Positions 44,918 to 57,402 of a stretch of DNA of 64,000 nucleotides are shown piece by piece (the first letter of the stretch is position 1; every line of letters starts with the position of its first letter). The stretch is from Hansfordia pulvinata. Lineage: Eukaryota > Ascomycota > Sordariomycetes > Xylariales. Location: NCBI GenBank assembly GCA_006538405.1, contig BJKQ01000014.1:868001-932000 (forward strand), given 5' to 3'. Made by a program: the position numbers and the translations under genes. The notes beneath the pieces were generated by a model. It was not told the origin of the DNA. It saw only the letters and a program-made list of their open reading frames with translations, and searched no databases.

Positions 44918-46216
44918 GGGGTCGAGCGCACTTGGCCACCGACGACCCCTATCATCCGTGGCAGGCGAACCGCATATAGTATTATCGCGCGCCTTTTCAG
45001 CTCCAGGCGCTCGCCACTCGACGTTCGCCGAACTGGCAGGGGACATGTGTGGAATCCTTCCACCCGCGCCAATCAATCGAGACGGGAAATGCGGTCCACG
45101 ACCACCTCGACCCATTCCTACGGGACTTGTCAAGGGCAGGTAGTGATAGCCTCATCGGTAGCGGGCAGCAAGACCCGTGCGCGCTTGGCCACGTTCCCAT
45201 ACTTTGGCGCACATCAGGCTGCAAGGCTACCTACCTATGTACCTACTAAATGCGATACGTGTAGCTTGCGATCTCGCCTCCTCCAGCCCGGGTATACTAT
45301 CACATTGGATAAAGGCAGGCCGGCATGGATGGGCCGTTTTGCCGGGCCTGACCTACTCAACCTGCCTGCCTTTCTGCCTGCTGTATCTACCATCTAACCA
45401 CCTTATATATCTTCTTACTCTCAAGTCTTGATCACCGTCGGGTGCTGTGTTGAGAGTTATAAGCCCGCCGCCTCGAGTCCCCGCGGGTGGACGCGAGGCC
45501 ATCGCCAAGGGCGAATCCTCGCCTCGTCCGAGGCGCAAGGCCCTCCCTATCCAGGGCCTGATGTTTCGTGGTCCTTCGCCGTAAGCTGAGCTGAGCACAT
45601 ACATGGGCTTACGATATGTTTCTGTTCCCCTGAACGTGTGCAGGGCGCCCCGGAATCTTTATCTTTACAAATCCCTGCTCCCTCCCCCATTCCATCCTTG
45701 CTTGCATCGGGGATCCCTCCAGCCAAGACACGCGCAGACGGCGACCATTGCCACATGTTTTGGTTCTTTTTTTTTTTTGACCCATTTTAAGCATCTTGTG
45801 GTCTTCCCAGATATACTAGAACCCCAGCGACCCGTCCTCCTTCTCCTCCTCCTCCTCCTCCTGCGCTGGTCGCCCGCGAGGCGGCCTGCGTCAGCGCCTG
45901 CTCACTCCAGAAGCTTGCCCCCCCCCCAGGGCTCGATCAGATCCTCACTCTGACCCAGCTGCCGGGTTCTCGGGCCTGCGAAAGGTCCAGAGAAGAGATT
46001 CCACAGCCTCGGACAAGGCTCCGTTTCGCAGACAGTCCGCTGCGGAGGTTCGTGCGTCACGAGTCCGACCAAACGTTGCCAGATCTGGGGACGCCGCCAT
46101 GAGCGAGAATGGCGGGAATCTTCGGATCGGAAGATGTGGTGGTCGTTTTTTTTGTTGTTGTTGTTGTTGTTGTCATTGTCTTCCCCCGCCCCTGAAAAGA
46201 GGTTGCATCTGCCGAG

Positions 46217-46410
46217 ACCTTGGCGATTCCGGACTGCCGGCTTGTCAAGCACCTTGGCGATCTCTAGGCGCCGGCCTGTCGAAGAACTTGGCGATCTCTA
46301 GGCGCCGGCCTGTCGAAGAACTTGGCGATCTCTAGGCGCCGGCCTGTCGAAGAACTTGGCGATCGCCCAGAGTTTTTATCTCGGCGCCGGCTTGTCACGA
46401 CCTTGGCAGA
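46217..46410. repeat. 34-bp tandem minisatellite
   Basis: Units begin at 46217, 46251, 46285 and 46319, followed by a partial unit at 46353 and a degenerate one at about 46380. Units 3 and 4 are identical; unit 2 differs at the start and unit 1 is diverged. The core runs CTTGGCGATCTCTAGGCG then CCGGCCTGTCGAAG. Confidence 0.95.
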
Positions 46411-46731
46411 GTCTCGGCTATTGCTTGTCCATCCATCGGCTGACGGATTTTTGAGTCGAATCGCCCCTATAGGCGCGGGGGGAAGATCAAGGTAGAAAAA
46501 GCGAGCTCGTGTCGCGCTCGAGAGGCTTCAGGACTTCCAAATCCAAGAGCTGAGAAAGAGCGAACCCGACAGGGACTCGAGGAAGCGCCCGGCGAAAGCT
46601 ATGTATGTATATAGCTGGCCTCGGACAGCAACTAGGCCCGGTGTTCGTCACGAATCCATGCCAGAGCGCCTCTATGTGGCAGGATTCTCGATCGTCAGTC
46701 GTCGCTTATTTTCTCTACTTTTATGTATTTC

Positions 46732-46733
46732 TG

Positions 46734-46785
<52 letters not shown>
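46732..46785. repeat. (CT)n microsatellite
   Basis: About 50 bases of CT with one TT interruption at 46740-46742. Confidence 0.95.
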
Positions 46786-46789
<4 letters not shown>

Positions 46790-49700
46790 CGAACAATACA
46801 CAAAGTCGTCAAAGAGGTCTACCGCAATTTTCCGAAACCCCAAAAGCCACCACGGAGGGCCCTCGCAGCTGGCGGCCGCCGCACCAAACAGCCAAGTCGA
46901 CAGACGGCGCGCTGAGCGCCACAAGCCACGGTCACGGCCGCCGGACATACAGGACGTGGCGGGCGCGCGGGTCAACGTCGAGGTTCGGCTGTCCGCTGAG
47001 GAGAGCGGGTTCGGCACGCGGCTCAAGTACACGCCCACTCATCGTGCGCAAGGCGGGGACTCAAGGCTCTGCTTGTTGCACCGTGGCTGCCTTCGAGGAA
47101 ATTCCTGCCTGTGCTAACATGTCCAACTCGCGCCGTATAGATCACCGCGCGCGCCCCGGTTATTGCAAGTCCGTAGCTCATGGCGTTCTGAGCACCTCAC
47201 CCTGAAAAGAATCTGAGCCGGGGAAACGTGTGCTCGGTTCGGCGGGGTCATCACAGATGATACTCGTACGAGTACGTGCGTGTTTATTCACGACGTCCGA
47301 GTTCGTGCTGGCTAGTAAAGATCCCTCGCGACTAGGTATTTCTCTTCTTCCTTTTCCATCGGTCTCGCGATGACGGCCTGAAACGGACCATGATCACTTC
47401 CTCGTCAGCCCCGCGCCGCACACGGCCTCTCAAAGGGCCAACTGGCCTCACCTTGCGTACCCGCGACCGCGCCGTTGGGCGTTTTCTCCCCCTCACCACG
47501 GCGCTCGCTCACAAGGTCACAGCAGCACAGGCATCTACCTATCTATAAAACTAGTCGCACGCGAAGCCTTATCATTGCCATGCTTGGCCGGTTCGTTGTG
47601 GGCGGCATCGTGGATCACACCCAAGAATCCCCTCCGAAGAGGGCTATCAACAACACTCCCCCTCCGGAGTAGACAGACAACTGCTGCGCCCATGGCACGG
47701 AACCCATGCCAGCGAGACGCTCTGAGCAGAGCAGGCAGCCGGTTGCGATTCACATCCGCGCCTGTGCAGAGGCCGGAGTCGGCCGTGTCGCCTCTGGTCC
47801 GTCCAGTGGCATCTATCATCCCCCCCGAGAGCTGTCACGGCCCAGCATTTCGTACCACCTATCTGCCTACATTGCCTACCTACCTTGCATACTGGCTTCA
47901 CCGCGCAGTTGAACAAGGGCCTTGCCGCACCGGCCACAGCTCACGAGCAGCGTACCGCCAACCGCCCGTGGCAGAGCAGATGTGTCTCGTACGGCTGACT
48001 GACTGCCTGCCTGCCTGTGACTTCACCGCCTGACGGCCCTTTCCGTGCGTTGAGAGGAAAACGCACAGAGCCCGGGGACATGGGTGGGCGCGTGGTCCGG
48101 CGACGCTCGTCGAGGGCGCGGGCGCTCGGGATGGGTCGAGCCTGTTGAAATAGCGAAGCATCAACGGGGGAAACGACATGTCAATCGACCGCATTCGGGC
48201 TTTGTGAAGCGGGCGGGGCCTAGCAGAGGAGAGGGAGGCAAAAGTTCATATCAGGGGATGTCGGCTCGTCAGTCCTACCTACCTCTGCCCGTGACTTGAG
48301 CGGGCTTTTCACCAGACGTCTCGGCGCAGTGGAATACCCGGCAGTACCTGTGAATATACGTACTTATGTAGGTATGTAGGTGAACGCCCTACCTCACTGG
48401 CGGGAAAACAGTGTCGTCCTCGTACCGCCGGTCCGGGGGTGCTTACGGCCGGCCATCTGGCGACCGCGTCCGCTGCGTGGGATGAGGCCGCAGGTGGTCG
48501 TATGAGGCGGGCGGGCGGAAGGCGCCGGTCCGGTTGGAGAGAATGGATGAGGGGGGGAGGGGGAGGGTTGGTCATCGTTGAGGCGACAGGCTGTGGCGCG
48601 GGGGTTAGTTAGCTCACGGCTTTGTGTTTGGAAAAGTCAAGCCTTGATGTTAGGACCTGGAGCGGTTGAGCATCTGCTAAGCCACGGGTGCTCGTATCTA
48701 CCTCTCATCGGGGCTGATGCGCGGGTGAGTGGCGACCTCGATGAGTGTGGCCTTGGCGCAATCGAGCGAAGGAGGCAACGAGTGCCGGAGCTTCCATCCC
48801 GTGTCCCACTGGCTCTCCCGGGTCAGCACCATCACCATCGGCAGAGAGGCCCGGACGGCAATCAGGGCCAGGAGGGAAAAAGGGCGGGTCGGCGGACTGA
48901 CGCGTGACGTCTGTTGCCGACAGGTCGGCGATTCGCGGGATCTGCCCGCTGACGTTGTGGTTGCTTCACTCGCAGCGGCGTCCGGTTCGGTTCAGCCCAG
49001 AGCGCACATGTACATGCAACGGTCGCGTGGGCTGGCTCTTCAACTGCTTAGGTGCATAATAAGGTACAATTGAATTGGAGCCATGACACATAATGGCACT
49101 GGGAAATGCACGTTCGCGTCGTTGGGTACGCGATAGAGATCTGGTGGATTGGGAGTGGACTTGTGTCCCCAGAGTACCTCACTACCCGGGCGCGGTGCGA
49201 TGGGTACAAGTCAACCGCAGCAGGCCTTGGAGCTAACCCAGCATCGACGATACCTTCTGTTGCTCGTACTGGCGCCGAAAAATGGGTGCTCGGTGCTGGG
49301 TCCCTACTCTGAACGGAGGCTTGAGTTACTCGCAGCGACGATGCCCACCACCATATTGTCTTTTCGTTGGGAGAAAGGGAATTCCAATCTCCATCCCCTC
49401 TACTCGCCCATCGCAATTGACTCATTGACAACCTTGACGACAGCATTGGCAAGCTGGCAAGCCGCAGAGCATGAATGGTGCCCCGCCTGGATGTCGAGCC
49501 GCGGGGTGTTTCGAGTGATTAATGGGAGCAATAAGACCGCCGCCGCCGAGCCGACCGGAGAGGGACCGATGCGCGGATTTGGTGTTGGCAGGTCACACAA
49601 GGTACAGAGGTCGCCTCTTGGCCTCACCGTTTTTTATTCTTCTCTTTTCCTGAACTTTTCCTCTCATGCAGATACCGACATGGACATGCTGAAGAAGGCC

Positions 49701-50684
49701 ATCGTTAGATCGACGTCGCCTCAATGGCATGACAGCAGGATTGGCCAAGCGCGTCGTTCAGGAACGCAGAGATTTCCATCAGGGCCTCGTTGCGGCTGGT
49801 CACGCAGGTACAAGACAGCCCATGACCCCCAAGGTGGCGGGCTAGGTACTCGTAGTAGTCAGGGCGGGGTCTGCTGCGTACGTCATAGCGCCAGGACGCC
49901 GCTTTCGGCTGGCTGCCCCTCACTTGTGGACCGCCGACGCCGCGACTAAAGTGGGCGGAAATGACAGCAGGCAGAATAAGCGCCTCGACGTCGATGGCGA
50001 TTCGCAGCACGATTCACGCTGCCGGCCTGTGGTTGGCAGGGAGGGCCGACCGGGGCCAAGTAGCCAAGCGGCCAAGCGACCAAGAACCACACGCGGCGGA
50101 TGGGTCTTTCGCCAGCCAGCCTCAACAGACGGGGAGGGAAATAGAGGGGTCAATGTGGCCGACGGCCTTGACCGAAGGCTCTGGTTGTCTTGTGGGAGGT
50201 CGTGCTGGGATTGCTCCCTGCCATGGCCGACTTCGCCCTCCAGATACAGGTGTCCTGGCCCATGTGCGAATGTGTGGGTGTGGGTGGGTTGGTAGTCGTG
50301 CTCACAGACACGAGCAGATAACGTAGCCATCTATCTCCATATCACCCAGGCCTGCCGCCTTCCGTCTTTGATACCAGCCGGAGAGACGTCCGAGATGAGC
50401 AGCGGAAGGGCGGAGTAGAACTCAGGGCAACGTGAGTGGTAGACAGGCCCGCTCGAGAGACTATAAGAAATCGCAAACATCATGATGTAGGAATGCAATC
50501 GTGCGCCAGCCAGTGAGCCAGCTGCAGCGCGGCCCGTGTATAATCACAGCGGTCGGTTATGTGCGAGGACTCGTAGGATGGGTCGGCGTGCTGGAGGTGA
50601 CGTCTTGCAGTGTCCGCTTTTGCCCCATGGCAGACGCAGGGGATCCATCTGGCCTGACACGGATCCCGATGAGATGGTGCCGTG

Positions 50685-50732
50685 GTGCTGCTGCTGATGC
50701 TGCTGATGCTGCTGCTGCTGTGCTTCTGCTGC
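50685..50732. repeat. CTG/ATG trinucleotide repeat
   Basis: Interrupted CTG units with GATG variants and a TTCTG end; not inside a supported coding frame. Confidence 0.85.
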
Positions 50733-51496
50733 ACTCAAGCAGAGGAAACGCACGCGTGCCTCCTTCGAACGAGTAATCACGAGAATCCGGCTGGCTGACA
50801 GGCAGGCTGCAATTCGCTTATTCCGTGGGCCGGAGCGAAGCCGGGAGCGTCGAATGTCGTCCAGCTGTAGAGGTCGATCCGGGACGGAAAATACCTGTAC
50901 CTGGTACCTTGCCTACGTCGCTGCCGGCCAGGGAGACGAACCGTGCCTCCTTAGGACAGGCCTCGACCCCGCCTCGGGATCTGGCAGCTCGAGGTCGCCA
51001 ATACCTCGGGAACGCCGCGCGCGGCAAGTACCGGCCTGGGCTGGGGCGCCGGGCAAGTACGGGACGGGCGTCCAGTCGGATCGCCCAGCTGGAGCAGTCT
51101 ACATGCAACCGGGCGACCGCAGAGGTACCCGAGGACTTCAATTGCACGCCGCTCCTGCCCCTCGATGCAGCGTCACGGCGCGATCCAGTACACGGGCTGG
51201 GCTGTCCATCAATCCAGCCCCGTCCCGTAGGGCAGGTACGTGAACCCGACCTCGATTGGTGGTGTTCCCGGTCCGCCCAGTCAGGTCAGGTTCCATGGCG
51301 GTAGCTTCACACCAGTCCCCCGCAGCCGTCAGAGGAAGGCACGCCCAGCCCGGCCTCACGGGCAGACAAAAAGCTGCCCCTCGCCCGCCCTCCTACTTTG
51401 AGCGACTCCTCGACTTGCAATTCTTCATCATCATCATCATCACCCACAACCCGCCCCTCCTCAGCCATCAGCCCGCCTTGCTGACCATCCCGCTGC

Positions 51497-51764
51497 CTCG
51501 TGTAAGTCTCAATCCCCTCTGAAACGCCGCCTCACCCCACCTCGCCCTTCGTCACCCCACCATCTCGGCCGCTCTCAATTCTCTCGTCATTGAAAAACCC
51601 CGCACATCACCGGCTGGTTGCCCTGCCCGTTGCCCAGCTCCACTCTCTTGGCCTGCCGCTCGGCTCGCCCTGACCATTATTATTTATTCTCCCTGCCCCT
51701 CCCTCCTCGCTGTCAACCTTTGCTGACCTGACTGACCATTGCCTCTTGCCCGCACACACAGCTT
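51497..51764 (+). other. Possible intron in the 5' leader of the aldolase gene
   Basis: A GTAAGT-type donor at about 51499 and a CACACACAG acceptor ending near 51762 bracket a pyrimidine-rich stretch just before the aldolase start. Long 5'-leader introns are common in highly expressed fungal genes. Transcript data would be needed to confirm. Confidence 0.35.
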
Positions 51765-51833
51765 CCCCGCCTCTCACTCCCACACACAAACATAAACACA
51801 CACGTACACACCTCCATATATCTCTAGCCCATC

Positions 51834-52912
51834 ATGGCCACCGCCAACCTGTCCCGCAAGACCGGCGTCATCTACGGCGATGACGTTATGAAGCTGTTCG
51901 AGTACGCCCGCGAGAAGCAGTTCGCCATCCCCGCCATCAACGTCACCTCGTCCTCCGTCGTCGTCTCGGCCCTCGAGGCTGCCCGCGACTCCAAGTCCCC
52001 CATCGTCCTCCAGCTGTCCAACGGCGGTGCCGCCTTCTTCGCCGGCAAGGGCGTCAGCAACGACGGCCAGGCTGCCTCCATCGCCGGCTCCGTCGCCGCC
52101 GCCCACTACATTCGCGCCATTGCTCCCGCCTACAACATCCCCGTTGTCCTGCACACTGACCACTGCGCCAAGAAGCTCCTGCCTTGGCTCGATGGCATGC
52201 TCGACGCCGACGAGAAGTTCTTCAAGGCCACCGGCGAGCCCCTCTTCAGCTCCCACATGATTGACCTGTCGGAGGAGCCCGTCGACTACAACATCAACAC
52301 CACCGCCGCCTACCTCAAGCGCGCTGCCCCATGAAGCAGTGGCTCGAGATGGAGATTGGCATCACCGGCGGCGAGGAGGACGGTGTCAACAACGAGGACG
52401 TTGACAACAACTCGCTCTACACCCAGCCCGAGGACATCTGGGCCATCCAGAAGGCTCTGTCCGCCATCTCCCCCTTCTTCTCCATTGCCGCCGGCTTCGG
52501 CAACGTCCACGGCGTCTACAAGCCCGGCAACGTCAAGCTGCACCCCGAGCTCCTCGGCAAGCACCAGGCCTACGTCGCCGAGCAGCTCAAGTCGGACAAC
52601 AAGAAGCCCGTCTTCTTTGTCTTCCACGGCGGCTCCGGCTCCGGCAAGCAGGAGTACCTCGACGCCATCTCGCACGGTGTCGTCAAGGTCAACATGGACA
52701 CGGACATGCAGTTCGCCTACTGCGCCGGTATCCGCGACTACATGGTCGGCAAGAAGGACTACCTGAGCACCGCTGTCGGCAACCCCGACGGTGCCGACAA
52801 GCCCAACAAGAAGTACTTTGACCCTCGCGTCTGGGTTCGCGAGGGCGAGAAGACCATGACGGTCCGCGTCAAGGAGGCGCTTGCCGACTTCAACACTGCT
52901 GGCCAATTGTAG
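51834..52912 (+). CDS. fbaA: Class II fructose-1,6-bisphosphate aldolase, one homopolymer frameshift
   Basis: Glycolytic and gluconeogenic zinc enzyme: fructose-1,6-bisphosphate to glyceraldehyde-3-phosphate plus dihydroxyacetone phosphate. All class II marks are present: catalytic Asp109 and zinc His110 in VVLHTDHCAKKLLPW, EMEIGITGGEEDGV with the Glu ligand, GNVHGVY and FVFHGGSGS with the remaining His ligands, and NMDTDMQFA for phosphate binding. About 360 residues, full length. At C-run 52327-52330 the first frame stops (..YLKRAAP then TGA) and the second continues with MKQWLEMEIG: one C is missing in the middle of a block that should be unbroken. Because this enzyme is normally single-copy and essential in fungi, this is the strongest evidence of a sequencing error. 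A long CT-rich leader suits strong expression. Confidence 0.95.
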
Positions 52913-53626
52913 ATTGTCGAATTCTTCTTGTTTCAAAAGTAAGGGATACGTTGTTGGCAGGGTAATTTGCATTGGGGTTGCAAACGGCTGGTCGTCTGGA
53001 GCTACCGGAAGTGAATGATTAATGGGATACAAGACATTTCAACTCGAGGTTCCACTGTGACGATGGGTTGTGCTGTGCGTGCTGTGATGTGTGTGCTGTG
53101 CTGTGTTGTGAGTGTTGTGCTGTGCGTGATGGTGGCAGTGGGCAAGACGATTGTTTGTTTCCGAGTCGTCATTTCCGATTTCCACGTGGCTCTGCCCTGA
53201 GGTGAAGTGGTTGCCTGTCGATCCCCGCGCCTGCAGGCTGAGGACCCTGGAGCGCGTTAGCATCATGTGGCGACACGCGTCAGCGTTGGAGAGGCGTGGT
53301 TTCTAGAAGAAATTTCCAGCCGCGAGGGCTGGCCAGGAACCGGGGCTGAGAGTGGCAAGGGGGTTCGTGTCCAGGGTATCGCATGGCGCACGAGACCCTG
53401 AACCGCCCGGCTTGGGCAATGAGCGCGCGCGGGAATAACGTGGCCAGAGGTGCGATGGGATGCCGAAGCGCTGGAGTTGTCTCGGACGGGCGCGGTCTGG
53501 CGAGCTGAGAGCTGGACGCGACGTGTGCGCGGCTCCGCTGCTGGCCTCGTCCTGTCCGTGTCTGCTGGGTGCTTACCTACGCATACTACCTAGGTATGCC
53601 TTGGCTCGAGAGGTAGGTTACTCATT

Positions 53627-53685
53627 CACTTTGGCGGCTCGTCGTCCACTTGGACGGCTCGTCAGTCAGTTTGGCGGCTCACCAT
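53627..53685. repeat. Three-copy ~20-bp imperfect tandem repeat
   Basis: Units share a CACTTGGACGGCTCGTC-like core (TTTGGCGGCTC, TTGGACGGCTC, TTTGGCGGCTC). Confidence 0.6.
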
Positions 53686-53767
53686 TTCCTTCAACGGCCA
53701 CTGCGAGTCGAGGGCGCGAACAGGCCCGACGGGTGACGAGAAAACGCCAGTCCCGCAAGGTTGTGAC

Positions 53768-53807
53768 TGAGCTGGCTGAGCTGGCTGAGCTGGATGGGCT
53801 GAGCTGG
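53768..53807. repeat. GAGCTGGCT 9-bp tandem repeat
   Basis: Four units, the last two diverged. Confidence 0.85.
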
Positions 53808-55737
53808 GTTCTGGTATGGAGTAGGGAGAAGGGCAACCCGCCCGTGAAAGACGCGATGGATTGGACTTCGTTGGGCTGTGCCGCGTTAGATGGACGGCGT
53901 CCTTTTTTTTACCTCGAAGGTACGAGAGTACCTCTGACAACTGGGTACGATACGACGTCGCTCACGGTGTGGGAAAAGCTTACCGTGAGAACCGCTCGAC
54001 GCCATCGGGATGGCTTTCCCAGCGCGATCGTACCCGTTCCGCGCTCCGCGCGCGCCCGTCCATCGTTCGAGTCGGCGCGCCTTTGGCTCCTGTCGGGCGG
54101 GCGGGTGATTTTTTTTTTTTTTTTTTTTTGAGCTCGAGAGGCGTGTCCCCCACCCCCCTCCCCCCCCTCCGCCTCTGACAAGAATGATGATTTACCCGTC
54201 TTCTTGGTTTCTTTTTCCACCGAGTTTAAGGGACTGTACTCGTACGAGTATATTCAGCAGCCCGTGAGCCTGGCTGCCACGCTGCGTGTGTGTGAACCTA
54301 CCGCCAACCCAGGTGTGTTTATGGCTGCCAGCCCCTTTGTTGTCATTGTTATTGTTGATACATGTATCGTCACTCGTATTGCCGTTGAGTTGGTGGGGTT
54401 CTACTCGTACCTACCTACCTTACCACGTGCTTACGATGGCGGTCAGCCAGAAATCCCGGGACGCCCGAGACGGGGAGCGATCGCCAGGGCAGGCAGGACG
54501 CGAGCGAGAGCCGTGCAGCCCGCGTTCTTTGTTGGAGGGGAGGGGAGGGGCCAACTGGGGGACGGACAGACGCAGGAACGGCTGGCTCATGCACCCCATG
54601 ATTTTATTCGACCTGACTATTTGGGAAAACGTGAGAGTGTCTACGAGTTCTCGTTTGGGCATTTGTTCTCTCGACTGGAAAATCCCCATGCCGCCGCGGC
54701 TGTTGCCCTTGCGAGTCAAGAACGGGCCCATGCTTGCTTTTATGCCCTCGTCCTTTTCTTCTCTTTGTGCTCGCGGACTTGCTCATTGATACCTCATGGA
54801 TGAGGCAAAACCTGGTAGTTGGCAGGCAGGCAGGCAGGCCTGGTCGTTGCGGAGCCGGCGGGGACCCTCTCTCTCTCTCTCTCGCTCGCTCTCTGTCACA
54901 CTCTCATATCACATCATCAGATTCCTACTGGGGTCTGTTTCTCCAATCGTGTCAACCCGTCGTGCCCGTCAATGGGATTGTGAAGGAATCAGCTAGCGAA
55001 GGCCCCACGGCCCCAGGGGTAGGTTACCCCACCCCGCCGGGAGTTGTTGGTGTGGGCAGGTAACGGGTTGCGCAGACCGCGCTATTGTCATCCGCGGGTA
55101 CGATCTCGTACCGAACGGGATGCTGGTCAAGCTGACGAACCGGCCACCGGGACGGATCCTTGCTTTGCCCGGGTTCTGGCTGGTTGTTGGGCTGGCCCTA
55201 CGAGAGGTGCGAGGTGCGAGTACGCTTTGTTTTATTTTATTTCACTTTATTTCCGCTACTGCTTACTTACGAGTACTGGACCTGGAGAGCAACGAGCCGG
55301 TCTGTGGCTCGTGCCCCCCTTTCTATCGTGATTCCCCCCTGCTGCTGCTGCTGCCGCTCAGCGACGCTCCATGGATGGCGGCCTCCCCCACATATTTCTG
55401 GCTCTATCTACCGAGGGTTGCTGAATGCGTGGAGCCCCAGCCGGTGCCGCCCTGTCAGCAGGTACAAGGCGCGTCTTTCTCTCTCTTTCGCTGCTGCTGG
55501 GCAAAGGATTTGGACAGGGAGGGAGGGGCCCAGCCCTGTGAGAAGGGGGGGGAGGAGCCGGGGTCCGAAGCACGGTTCAGGGGTTGAGGTTTGTATCAGC
55601 CGCGCGCAGAGAGATTCGATGAGACGGGGTTCACATGAAGAGAAGATACGAGAGGTGAGGAAGTGAAGGACACACTCCTTTCTCCGGCGGCGCGTGTTCG
55701 GGACACGATACGACTACTCGTACACATACCACGCGCG

Positions 55738-55740
<3 letters not shown>

Positions 55741-55790
<50 letters not shown>
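55741..55790. repeat. (CA)n microsatellite, 25 units
   Basis: An uninterrupted AC run of 50 bases. Confidence 0.97.
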
Positions 55791-55791
<1 letters not shown>

Positions 55792-56726
55792 ATACGTGGA
55801 AAGGTCGGAGATGAGATAGTGTCGACAGCCGAGAGCAGCGTCCTTCGGGGCACTTTTCCGGAAGGGAATGTGTATCCGCTGGTAGATCACAGGACTGGTG
55901 TAAGATACCGGTGCCACGTGGGAAAAGAAAAAGAAAAAGGGCAACACGGCCGAGGCACAAAGGGCGGGGGAGAAAAAGAAGAAGAAGAAAAAGAAGAAGA
56001 GAAAGCTAGTCAGACCGCCGCCCTCCTTCTCTGTCTCTCCCCCCAATCTGCACACTCGATCCATTGATATTCGCTGCGGATTGCAGAAGCAGTGCTGACG
56101 GAAATCCGATGGATGGATGGCCAGTCCCACGCGCATACATACTGTACGAGGCAGACCAACAAAGAGCGTGTGACGGGATCGAATCGCGCGAGGAAAAAGG
56201 GAGGGTTACCCTTCACCCCCCCGTTCACGGGCCCCGCCGTTTATAGCAGGCGGACAGGGGGCCAATCTCGGGGCCGGCGAACCAAGGAATCCATCGCGGG
56301 CCACCCCAAGAGAAAATGCCCCAGTAACCAAGACCGCCGCGCCCGCGCCCGCGCCCGCCCACGCCGCCTTGCTTCGCGCCCTTGGAGAAGGCGGACGGGG
56401 ATGTGGCCTTGAACGGACGGACAGACGACCCTCATTTCCAGCTCGCGAGAGAGAGGGAGACGTCGACCCGAGAGAGAGGAAGAGAGGGAGAGTCTACCCA
56501 AAGCGGCTTGGGGCTTGGGGACCGAAGGAAGGGATCTTCGGTTCGGAGCCGGCGCTAAAGGGTTCTGTTCTGCTCGCAGGCGGGAGCGGAGCCCTTTCTC
56601 GCCTTGGAGACGGAGACGGACCAGGGAGGAGAGGGGGCACTGGGGTGGGGACTCTCCTCCATCTATCACGAGTCCTCCTGGCCGGCGCGTCGTCGAGGGA
56701 TCGCATACCTTACCCCCGGGGATGGG

Positions 56727-56791
56727 TCTGCCTGTCTGCCTGTCTGCCTGTCTGTCTGTATGCCTGTCTGTATGTCTGTCTGTCTGTCTGC
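56727..56791. repeat. (CTGT)n / (CTGC)n tetranucleotide repeat
   Basis: Alternating TGTC, TGCC and TATG tetramers over about 65 bases. Confidence 0.85.
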
Positions 56792-57402
56792 TTGTCCGTG
56801 TTAAAAAGGGCCACGAGATGCCGTCATGGCCAGCCCCGAGGGCTTCCTGCCCTCTCTCTCTCTCTCCCCCCTGGTCCCCCTTGTTGGCCTTCCGCTCCTT
56901 TCCACGTCGCGACTATCCTCCTGGCGGAACCTCCCGGACGGACGACGGAATCATATTTCGACGACAACCTGGCTGTAACAGCTACCGACCACCTACGCCG
57001 ACCTACCTACCTACCTCACCTCACCTACCTGTCTGCTCGCGGCCCAGCTTCGATCCTCCAACTCGCCCAGCCAGAACAAAGCTGACGATCCCGACGCATC
57101 TTGCTGCTGCTGGTCTCCCCGTGGAACACAACCGCCTCGCCTAGAGAATTGGACACGACCACCTCGACTCGTCCGGAGAGTGTGTTTCTCTCTGCCGTTC
57201 ACTCTGCAGACTTGTCTCAACCACACCTCTCTCTCTCTCTCTCTCTCGCTCTCTCGCTCTCTCCCTTTCTCTATCTCCTGCTTGACCCGGCCCGTTGGAC
57301 TCTCACGCCAGATTCTTCTTCTTCACCTCTGAATCCCTCCCTACCTCTCCCTACCTCTTCCTCTCTCTATCCGGCCCCGCTTGCTCCCTCGGGCTCAGAA
57401 AC

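Larger units (their letters stand above)
42870..51833. other. Nine-kilobase stretch without a convincing gene
   Basis: All open frames here are short, overlap on opposite strands, or are low-complexity. The stretch is rich in microsatellites ((GT)n 44871, (CT)n 46732, CTG/ATG triplets 50685), a 34-base minisatellite (46217), A- and T-runs, and TACCTA words (43970-44275, 45230, 47860). The right end is the pyrimidine-rich aldolase promoter. Small multi-exon or non-coding genes could be hidden; I cannot support any. Confidence 0.5.
52913..57402. other. Intergenic, 4.5 kb, repeat-rich
   Basis: TGTGCTG-rich low-complexity DNA (53075-53130), short tandem repeats (53627-53685 and 53768-53807), a T-run (54110-54129), (CA)n (55741-55790), TCTG units (56727-56791) and ACCT units (57003-57040). 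The right end is CT-rich and probably the long leader of the next gene. No gene supported. Confidence 0.5.

Noticed and set aside
46217..46410. CRISPR-like array
   Set aside because: The units are contiguous 34-base tandem repeats without unique spacers, in a eukaryotic genome.
48698..48889. Minus-strand frame with a hydrophobic start and a good intron signal after it
   Set aside because: Open for about 63 codons and followed by a GT...CTAAC...CAG intron-like segment, but no start codon or downstream exon could be joined convincingly.
49705..50010. A 101-codon minus-strand frame
   Set aside because: Composition is not clearly random, but there is no recognisable domain and no supporting neighbours; left uncalled.
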